From positions 27,011 to 91,010 of the forward strand of contig NZ_JTLD01000025.1 in NCBI RefSeq assembly GCF_000798815.1: DNA of 64,000 nucleotides, read 5' to 3'. Below, piece by piece: positions 58,185-64,000 of this stretch (positions are counted from its first letter, which is position 1; each line of letters starts with the position of its first letter). A program made the position numbers and the translations under genes. The DNA is from Alistipes sp. ZOR0009. Its GTDB lineage: Bacteria; Bacteroidota; Bacteroidia; Bacteroidales; ZOR0009. The notes below the pieces were generated by a model, which worked only from the letters and a program-made list of their open reading frames with translations, was not told where the DNA came from and did not search any database.

Positions 58185-59465
58185 ATGCTAAATAGAGCAA
58201 TTCAGCCTGGTTTTTCGCTACCAAATAGGCTCGAAATTCCTACGCCTCAAAAATATTTTACTTCCGATGGACGAGAAGTCCTTTGGTTAAATATAGGAAC
58301 GCAGAACATTGTTCGCATTACGCTTCAATTTCCTGCAGGAACGAAGTATCAGTCTAAGAGCCTACAGGCATCATCAACCGTTGGGTTAATGCCAGAAGGA
58401 ACCAACCGCTTTAGTGCGCAAGAAATCGCGGAAAAACTAGACTTTTACGGATCGCATGTCGATTACAGCATTGATCGCGATCATGCCATGGTGTCTGCCT
58501 TTTGTTTGGATAAATACCTCGATGCAACCTTAGAGGTTCTTCAAGAAATTATCCTTTCCCCTACTTACAGCGATCAGGAGTTTGAAACCTACTGCCAAAA
58601 GCGCAAAAATTCGCTAAGCATCGAAAAACGGAAGGTAATGTACGTCGCTCGCGAACAGCAGGCTGCCGCTTTGTATGGAAGCGATCATCCGTATGGTTCA
58701 TTTGCTGAAGAGTCGGATTATGATGCACTTACTGCATCTGATTTAAAAAATTACCATCGAGAACGATTCCTTTCTCAGGGAGCATTGCTGTTCGTTTCTG
58801 GGTTGGTTAATGAAGACATTGTGTCTAAAGTTGCTATTGCGTTTGATCCGGTAATTCGTCGTAATAGCTTTGACAGTAATGAACTTGACTTGTCCAATCT
58901 TCCCGAGCCTAACACTATTTATATCCCCAAGGATGATGCCGTACAGTCTGCCATAAGGGTTGGGAGAGTGCTTTTCTCTCGTAGCCATCCAGACTACTCG
59001 GGCATGCATGTGCTAACAACAGTGTTAGGTGGGTACTTTGGTTCTCGGCTTATGAATAATATAAGGGAAGAGAAGGGATATACCTACGGAATATTCTCAT
59101 CGCTTGTAGCTCTGCAGGAGAGCGGCTACCTTACCATTTCAACAGAGGTTGGCTGCGCAGTTACCGATGCAACGTTAGCTGAAATAAAGAAGGAGATGGA
59201 AATTCTTCGCTCTGAAAAAGTGGATGAAACGGAGCTGTCTCTGGTCGTAAACTATCTGGTGGGAGAGATGCTGCGTATGCTAGACGGGCCCTTTGGAATT
59301 GTTGATGCGATACTAGATTTATACCAGTCTGGCCTTCCTATCGATTTTATTGCAGAACATTTCAATCGAGTGAAGAATATTACTTCAGACGAGCTACTTT
59401 TGCTTGCTCAGAAGCACCTAAATCCATCCGACTTCACAGAAGTCGTTGTCGGTAAAAAAGGGTAA
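58185..59465 (+). CDS. M16 family peptidase-like protein, non-catalytic partner
   Basis: This 426-residue M16 protein lacks the HxxEH zinc motif ('LQASSTVGLMPEGTNRFSAQEIAEKLDFYGSHVDYSIDRD' occupies the place) but keeps the substrate-binding Arg/Tyr pair in 'SGMHVLTTVLGGYFGSRLMNNIREEKGYTYGIFSSL'. This is the pattern of the inactive, substrate-binding half of bacterial M16 heterodimers. It lies five nt after the catalytic subunit gene, so equimolar expression is likely. Natural substrates are not known. Rel/Spo follows 92 nt later. Confidence 0.92.
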   Translation: MLNRAIQPGFSLPNRLEIPTPQKYFTSDGREVLWLNIGTQNIVRITLQFPAGTKYQSKSLQASSTVGLMPEGTNRFSAQEIAEKLDFYGSHVDYSIDRDHAMVSAFCLDKYLDATLEVLQEIILSPTYSDQEFETYCQKRKNSLSIEKRKVMYVAREQQAAALYGSDHPYGSFAEESDYDALTASDLKNYHRERFLSQGALLFVSGLVNEDIVSKVAIAFDPVIRRNSFDSNELDLSNLPEPNTIYIPKDDAVQSAIRVGRVLFSRSHPDYSGMHVLTTVLGGYFGSRLMNNIREEKGYTYGIFSSLVALQESGYLTISTEVGCAVTDATLAEIKKEMEILRSEKVDETELSLVVNYLVGEMLRMLDGPFGIVDAILDLYQSGLPIDFIAEHFNRVKNITSDELLLLAQKHLNPSDFTEVVVGKKG

Positions 59466-59557
59466 CTATTGAGTACCGATACTCAGGATTTTTTATATAT
59501 TGAATTATAATTGAGATGCAGATGCATAGGCATCTTTTTGAATAGAGGGTAACATAG

Positions 59558-61858
59558 ATGGCAAAGGCGGACACAACAGGCGATATGTATCGGAAGGAAC
59601 AGGAAATGGTAAACGAGCGTTTCGAAGAGATGCTCAGTAGTCGAGTGCGCGATATTGCTTCTGAAAATTTAGAGTTAATTCGCAAAGCATTTGCATTTGC
59701 CGACGATGCGCACCGAGGGGTTAGGCGTAAGTCGGGAGAACCTTACATTCTACATCCGATAGCAGTTGCCCGCATTGTTGCTCACGAAATTGGACTTGGC
59801 GCAAAATCAATTTGTGCAGCTCTACTTCATGATGTTGTGGAAGATACCGAATATACTGTTGATGATATTTCCCATCGCTTTGGCCCCAAAATAGCCTCAA
59901 TGGTCGATGGGCTGACTAAGATATCCGGTGTTTTTGATCAGAACTCCTCCATTCAGGCTGAGAATTTTCGTAAAATGCTGCTAACCATTACCGATGATAT
60001 TCGCGTAATAATAATAAAGCTAGCAGATCGCCTTCATAATATGCGCACCCTCGATTCTATGCCTGCGCATAAACAAATGAAGATTGCCAGCGAAACGATC
60101 TACCTTTTTGCGCCTCTTGCTCATCGTTTAGGGCTCTACTCAATAAAAACAGAACTTGAGGATTTAAGCCTGAAATATCGCTTCCCCGAAGCGTATAACG
60201 GAATTTTGCGGAAAATAGAGGAATCGGAAGCCAATCGGCATCAGTTTATTCAGCTATTTACCCAACCAATAATAGAAAAGCTCCACGAAAGCAATATTGA
60301 GTACGATTTAAGTAGCCGTCTGAAATCTATCTACTCCATTTGGAAGAAGATGCAGGTAAAAAAGGTTCCCTTTAAGGAGATTTACGACCTGTTTGCTATT
60401 AGAATTGTTTTTGAACCTTCTCCAGGTATTCCAGAAAGAGCGCAATGCTGGCATATCTACTCCATTATTACAGAACTGTACAAACCAAAGCAGGATAGAC
60501 TCAGAGATTGGGTGAGTAGCCCCAAAGCCAATGGCTACGAAGCACTGCACTGTACCGTAATGGGACCTTTTGGCACTTGGGTAGAAGTGCAAATTCGTTC
60601 TCAAAGGATGAATGATATAGCCGAATTAGGATTTGCTGCCCATTGGAAGTATAAGGAAAACGTACAGTCTATTGCTGATCGCGAATCGGAACTAGACAAG
60701 TGGATTCGTAGAATTAGAGAGTTGCTTGAAGACCCAAAAAATGATGCCATTGAGTTTCTCGAAGATTTTAAATTGAATCTTTTTGGTGCCGAAATAATAG
60801 TTTTTACGCCCAAAGGCGAGGAGAAAGTTATGCCTCAGCATGCTACCGCTCTCGACTTTGCTTTCGAAATCCACTCAGAGATAGGAAATCATGCCATCGG
60901 AGCAAAAGTAAACCACAAGTTGGTGCCTTTAAACTACGTGCTTAGTAGTGGAGATCAGGTCGAAATTCTAACGGCAAACAACCAAAAACCGCAAAGTGAA
61001 TGGCTTAGCTTTGTATCAACCGCAAAGGCAAAAACATACATAAAAAGCGCCTTGAAGGCTGAAGTCAAAAATAGAACAGCCAAAGGGATGGAAATTTTAA
61101 ATGCAAAGCTTCAGGAAATTGGGCTTACATCAAGTTCACGCATTTTAAACAAACTTCTTCCAGCCTACCAAGTTCATACTAAAGAGGAATTTTACAGTAA
61201 AATAGGAGCGGGCATTATAAACCTAAACGATATAAAAAAGATCTTAAAGCAAAATACGCCCAACCGTTTTGTGAGATACTGGAATATTACGTTTGGCGGA
61301 CTTGTTCGGTTAAATACGCCCTCTGGACCATCCTCTGCTCCTGCTGATGAACATGAAATTCAGGATAAGCCAGCTATAGACAAGAAGAAGCCATTTCTTT
61401 TAGAAGAGAGCGTAGTTGATGATACAGCAACTCTTTCCTACGTTAGGGCAGAATGCTGTAAACCAATTCCCGGAGATGATGTAATAGGATATCTAGACGA
61501 TAAAGATGACGTTGTTATACATAAAAAGGGATGTCCGGAAGCAATAAGGCTTTCGGCACAGCACGGCAACCGCATCATCGATGCAAAATGGTCGGTTCAT
61601 AAGTTAATGTCTTTTTTGAGTAGGATAGAAATCCGCGGTATTGATCGAATAGGGGTTGTAAGCGATGTTGCAAAGGTGGTTTCGGAGCATTTCAATGTAA
61701 ATATGCGTCGATTTAGTATCGAAAGCCACGATGGAATTTTTGAAGGCTCCATGGATTTATACGTGCACAATAGAACAGACCTAAACAACTTGATTCTAGG
61801 GCTCATGAAAGTTAAAGGTGTTGATACCATTAATAGGGTAGAAAAGGTAGAAGAATAA
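59558..61858 (+). CDS. Bifunctional (p)ppGpp synthetase/hydrolase (Rel/Spo)
   Basis: This 766-residue long RSH protein has an N-terminal HD hydrolase domain (His66 in 'ILHPIAVARI', His91-Asp92 and Glu95-Asp96 in 'LLHDVVEDTEY'), a synthetase domain (about residues 240-370: 'VRIVFEPSPG'-like, 'RLRDWVSSPKANGYEALHCTVMGPFGTWVEVQIRSQRMNDIAELGFAAHWKYKE'), a TGS domain (about 405-465: 'IIVFTPKGEEKVMPQHATALDFAFEIHSEIG'), and a C-terminal zinc-finger/ACT region ('RAECCKPIPGDDVIGYL', 'IRGIDRIGVVSDVAKVVSEHFNVNMRRFS'). It balances alarmone levels in the stringent response. Both catalytic domains look intact. Confidence 0.94.
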   Translation: MAKADTTGDMYRKEQEMVNERFEEMLSSRVRDIASENLELIRKAFAFADDAHRGVRRKSGEPYILHPIAVARIVAHEIGLGAKSICAALLHDVVEDTEYTVDDISHRFGPKIASMVDGLTKISGVFDQNSSIQAENFRKMLLTITDDIRVIIIKLADRLHNMRTLDSMPAHKQMKIASETIYLFAPLAHRLGLYSIKTELEDLSLKYRFPEAYNGILRKIEESEANRHQFIQLFTQPIIEKLHESNIEYDLSSRLKSIYSIWKKMQVKKVPFKEIYDLFAIRIVFEPSPGIPERAQCWHIYSIITELYKPKQDRLRDWVSSPKANGYEALHCTVMGPFGTWVEVQIRSQRMNDIAELGFAAHWKYKENVQSIADRESELDKWIRRIRELLEDPKNDAIEFLEDFKLNLFGAEIIVFTPKGEEKVMPQHATALDFAFEIHSEIGNHAIGAKVNHKLVPLNYVLSSGDQVEILTANNQKPQSEWLSFVSTAKAKTYIKSALKAEVKNRTAKGMEILNAKLQEIGLTSSSRILNKLLPAYQVHTKEEFYSKIGAGIINLNDIKKILKQNTPNRFVRYWNITFGGLVRLNTPSGPSSAPADEHEIQDKPAIDKKKPFLLEESVVDDTATLSYVRAECCKPIPGDDVIGYLDDKDDVVIHKKGCPEAIRLSAQHGNRIIDAKWSVHKLMSFLSRIEIRGIDRIGVVSDVAKVVSEHFNVNMRRFSIESHDGIFEGSMDLYVHNRTDLNNLILGLMKVKGVDTINRVEKVEE

Positions 61859-61908
61859 CCTCATTTCAATAAAAAACACCCATTTTAGCCTATAAGTAGG
61901 TTTAAAAT

Positions 61909-61938
61909 TTTGATTTTTAATAAATCTAAATAAATTTG
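61909..61938 (+). promoter_or_regulatory. Bacteroidetes-type promoter of the Fur-family gene
   Basis: TTTG at 61909-61912 and TAAATTTG at 61931-61938 are separated by 18 nt, close to the expected TTTG-N(~19)-TAnnTTTG layout, 29 nt before the ATG. Confidence 0.6.
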
Positions 61939-61967
61939 TAGCCTATAATATCCGTAAATGTAACAAT

Positions 61968-62435
61968 ATGATTTGCGTCGATTCTCGCGAAACTGTAAAA
62001 AAGATATTTACCGATTACCTCGAAAAAAGAGGGCATCGCAAAACTCCTGAGCGCTTTGCGATTTTGGATGAAATCTACTCCCGCGAAGGCCATTTTGATG
62101 TGGAAACGCTTTATATCCACATGAAAAATAAAAACTATCGGGTAAGCAGGGCTACGCTCTATAACACCATAGAGCTTTTGCTTGAATGTGGCTTGGTTAC
62201 CAAGCATCAGTTCGGCAAAAACTTGGCTCAATTCGAAAAAGCGTTTGAATGCAGCCAGCACGACCATCTAATTTGCTTGGAATGCGGAGATGTTATCGAA
62301 TTCTGTGACCCGCGAATTCAGGAAATTCAGGATACTGCTGGACGGCTGATGGACTTCAAAATAGCCTACCATTCGCTTTATTTTTACGGCTTATGCCAAA
62401 AATGTAAAAATAAGAAGAGCAACGATCTTGCCTAA
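61968..62435 (+). CDS. Fur-family transcriptional regulator
   Basis: This 155-residue metal- or redox-sensing regulator has an N-terminal winged helix ('[64 protein letters not shown]') and a C-terminal dimerisation domain with two Cys-x-x-Cys pairs ('CLECGD' and 'CQKCKN') that bind structural zinc. The sensory-site residues include His in '[12 protein letters not shown]' and 'AYHSLYF'. It could be Fur, Zur or PerR; the sequence does not decide which. It has its own promoter and terminator, and a role in controlling the nearby metal efflux genes is unproven. Confidence 0.9.
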   Translation: MICVDSRETVKKIFTDYLEKRGHRKTPERFAILDEIYSREGHFDVETLYIHMKNKNYRVSRATLYNTIELLLECGLVTKHQFGKNLAQFEKAFECSQHDHLICLECGDVIEFCDPRIQEIQDTAGRLMDFKIAYHSLYFYGLCQKCKNKKSNDLA

Positions 62436-62488
62436 GTAATGCCTTACGGCATTTACCATAAAAATTCTTTTCAATTCAAACCATCTAG

Positions 62489-62524
62489 AAAAGAGGTGCA
62501 AACATTGTTTGTTCCTCTTTTTCT
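62489..62524 (+). terminator. Terminator after the Fur-family gene
   Basis: AAAAGAGG/CCTCTTTT stem with inner AAACA/TGTTT pairing, followed by T residues. Confidence 0.8.
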
Positions 62525-62688
62525 GTTTTTTGAAAGATGAAAATTTATAATCATTAACATGGTTGGATTGCGTAAATTTATAACTTTACGAACTGGAAAA
62601 ATGAACAACTGCAACCCGCATTCCTTTTCGCAATTTGCGTTTGGGTGTGCGGGTTACATCTGAAGTAAAAAATTTAATGCTTTTTCTG

Positions 62689-63954
62689 ATGAAAGTAGAT
62701 GTGGTTCTAGGTCTTCAGTGGGGAGACGAAGGTAAAGGTAAGGTGGTTGATGTGCTTACACCAAACTATGAGGTGATTGCGCGCTTCCAAGGTGGTCCTA
62801 ACGCTGGTCACTCTTTGGAATTCAACGATTCTAAATTTGTACTTCACACCATTCCTTCAGGTATCTTCCACGATACAATTAACGTAATTGGTAACGGAGT
62901 TGTTATCGATCCCGTTATCCTTTCTGAAGAAATAGAGCAGCTTGAATCGACAGGTGCCGATTTGACCAACAAGCTTGTAATATCTAAAAAGGCGCACCTA
63001 ATTCTGCCAACTCACCGCATCTTGGATGCAGCATCGGAAGCGGCAAAAGGTAAGGACAAGATAGGATCAACCCTTAAAGGGATTGGACCAACCTACATGG
63101 ACAAAACAGGGAGAAATGGGTTGCGCATTGGTGATACCATTGCTCCTAGCTACATGCAGAAGTACGATGCCCTAAAACAAAAGCATCTATCGCTACTTAA
63201 GCACTACGATTTTCAATTTGACGTTGCTGAGTACGAGCAAAAATGGTTTGCTGCAATTGAAAATTTGAAACGATTCAAATTTATCGATAGCGAACATGTA
63301 ATTAACCAATACTTAAAAGACGAAAAGACAATCTTGGCTGAAGGAGCTCAAGGTGCTTTACTTGATATAGATTTTGGATCTTACCCCTTTGTAACATCAT
63401 CAAACACTATTTGTGCTGGTGCATGTACTGGACTAGGGATTGCTCCAACTCGTATTGGCGAAGTTTATGGTATCTTTAAAGCTTACTGTACGCGCGTTGG
63501 CAGTGGACCATTCCCAACAGAATTGGAAGACGAGGTTGGTGAGGAAATCCGCAAAATTGGACGAGAATTTGGTGCAACAACAGGAAGACCAAGAAGAACT
63601 GGATGGCTCGACCTTGTTGCATTGAAATATGCCGTAATGCTTAATGGGGTTACTGGCTTTATCATGACGAAAGCAGATGTCCTTGATACATTTGATTCAA
63701 TTAAAGTAGCCGTGCGCTATAAGGTAAGAGGCGAAGAAGTCGACTATACTCCTTATGAAATAGACGAACCAATAGAGCCCGTATATAAAGAATTTAAGGG
63801 ATGGAAGACTGACATTTCCAACAGTAAATCGTACGACGAACTTCCTGTAGAGTTGAAGGATTATATTAAATTTATAGAGGAAGAAACAGGAGTTCCAATT
63901 AAGATTGTTTCTGTGGGACCAGATCGAGAAGCCACCATTGTTAGGTCGTTGTAG
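62689..63954 (+). CDS. purA: Adenylosuccinate synthetase
   Basis: This 421-residue enzyme forms adenylosuccinate from IMP, aspartate and GTP on the way to AMP. It starts 'MKVDVVLGLQWGDEGKGKVVDVLTPNYEVIARFQGGPNAGHSLEFND', and has 'GSTLKGIGPTYMDKTGRNGLRIGD', 'EGAQGALLDIDFGSYPFVTSSNTICAGACTGLGIAP', 'TRVGSGPFPTELEDEVGEEIRKIGREFGATTGRPRRTGWLDLVALKYA' and 'YDELPVELKDYIKFIEEETG'. All key P-loop and catalytic motifs are intact. An upstream extension of the frame to 62635 exists, but the ATG at 62689 gives the family start. A terminator begins after the stop and runs into the window edge. Confidence 0.95.
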   Translation: MKVDVVLGLQWGDEGKGKVVDVLTPNYEVIARFQGGPNAGHSLEFNDSKFVLHTIPSGIFHDTINVIGNGVVIDPVILSEEIEQLESTGADLTNKLVISKKAHLILPTHRILDAASEAAKGKDKIGSTLKGIGPTYMDKTGRNGLRIGDTIAPSYMQKYDALKQKHLSLLKHYDFQFDVAEYEQKWFAAIENLKRFKFIDSEHVINQYLKDEKTILAEGAQGALLDIDFGSYPFVTSSNTICAGACTGLGIAPTRIGEVYGIFKAYCTRVGSGPFPTELEDEVGEEIRKIGREFGATTGRPRRTGWLDLVALKYAVMLNGVTGFIMTKADVLDTFDSIKVAVRYKVRGEEVDYTPYEIDEPIEPVYKEFKGWKTDISNSKSYDELPVELKDYIKFIEEETGVPIKIVSVGPDREATIVRSL

Positions 63955-63980
63955 AGATCTCTAAAGATTATAAAAAAGGG

Positions 63981-64000
63981 GACTGAATTGAAATTCAGTC
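63981..64000 (+). terminator. Hairpin of the purA terminator, cut by the window end
   Basis: GACTGAATT/AATTCAGTC 9-bp stem with a 2-nt loop at the very end of the window, preceded by an A run. Its T tail would lie outside. Confidence 0.75.

Noticed and set aside
1..64000. tRNA, rRNA, riboswitch, prophage or insertion sequence
   Set aside because: None was recognised by eye; short structured RNAs could still have been missed without a covariance search.

Overview
The window looks like chromosomal sequence from a Gram-negative member of the Bacteroidetes. Supporting signs are TonB-dependent receptors with carboxypeptidase-like N-terminal domains, kdsA (lipopolysaccharide Kdo synthesis), families common in the phylum (DUF3667, DUF4407, DUF6588, DUF6263, DUF4348, GIN/DUF2807), lipoproteins with Cys after Ala-Ser or Ser-Ser, weak Shine-Dalgarno signals, and several TAnnTTTG-type -7 boxes. 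The species cannot be named from sequence alone. No rRNA, tRNA, CRISPR array, phage or insertion sequence was seen.

Layout. 1-8.2 kb: an M13 peptidase cut by the window edge, ornithine aminotransferase, an orphan OmpR-type response regulator, small enzymes, and a minus-strand group of uncharacterised genes including a DUF4407 membrane protein. 8.7-14.7 kb: a complete CzcCBA-type metal efflux operon preceded by a small membrane-anchored protein. 15-24 kb: outer-membrane or secreted hypothetical proteins, rarA-kdsA, several envelope lipoproteins and an intact-looking subclass B1 metallo-beta-lactamase. 23.8-24.9 kb: a gene-free stretch with a decayed array of ten 21-bp units. 24.9-31.6 kb: a GH92 alpha-mannosidase, an aldo/keto reductase and a TonB-dependent outer membrane protein.

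31.8-42.6 kb is the most interesting part. Four leucine-catabolism genes (methylcrotonyl-CoA carboxylase beta, methylglutaconyl-CoA hydratase, methylcrotonyl-CoA carboxylase alpha, acyl-CoA dehydrogenase) are followed on the same strand by five mevalonate-pathway genes (type 2 IPP isomerase, class II HMG-CoA reductase, a GYDIA-type GHMP kinase, diphosphomevalonate decarboxylase, mevalonate kinase). The cluster has neither HMG-CoA lyase, the usual last step of leucine breakdown, nor HMG-CoA synthase, the usual entry to the mevalonate pathway. The two modules share HMG-CoA, so the layout suggests a leucine-to-isoprenoid route in which HMG-CoA made from leucine is reduced to mevalonate. This is an inference from gene content and order.

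42.6-64 kb is mostly housekeeping: a SemiSWEET transporter, two FKBP-type and one cyclophilin-type prolyl isomerase, an SSB-like DUF3127 protein, a second TonB-dependent receptor, a TIGR01777 epimerase, an ADP-forming acyl-CoA synthetase, a sensory protein with no visible output domain, an AspT/YidE-type transporter, a nitronate monooxygenase-like flavoprotein, an M16 peptidase pair, a Rel/Spo enzyme, a Fur-family regulator and purA.
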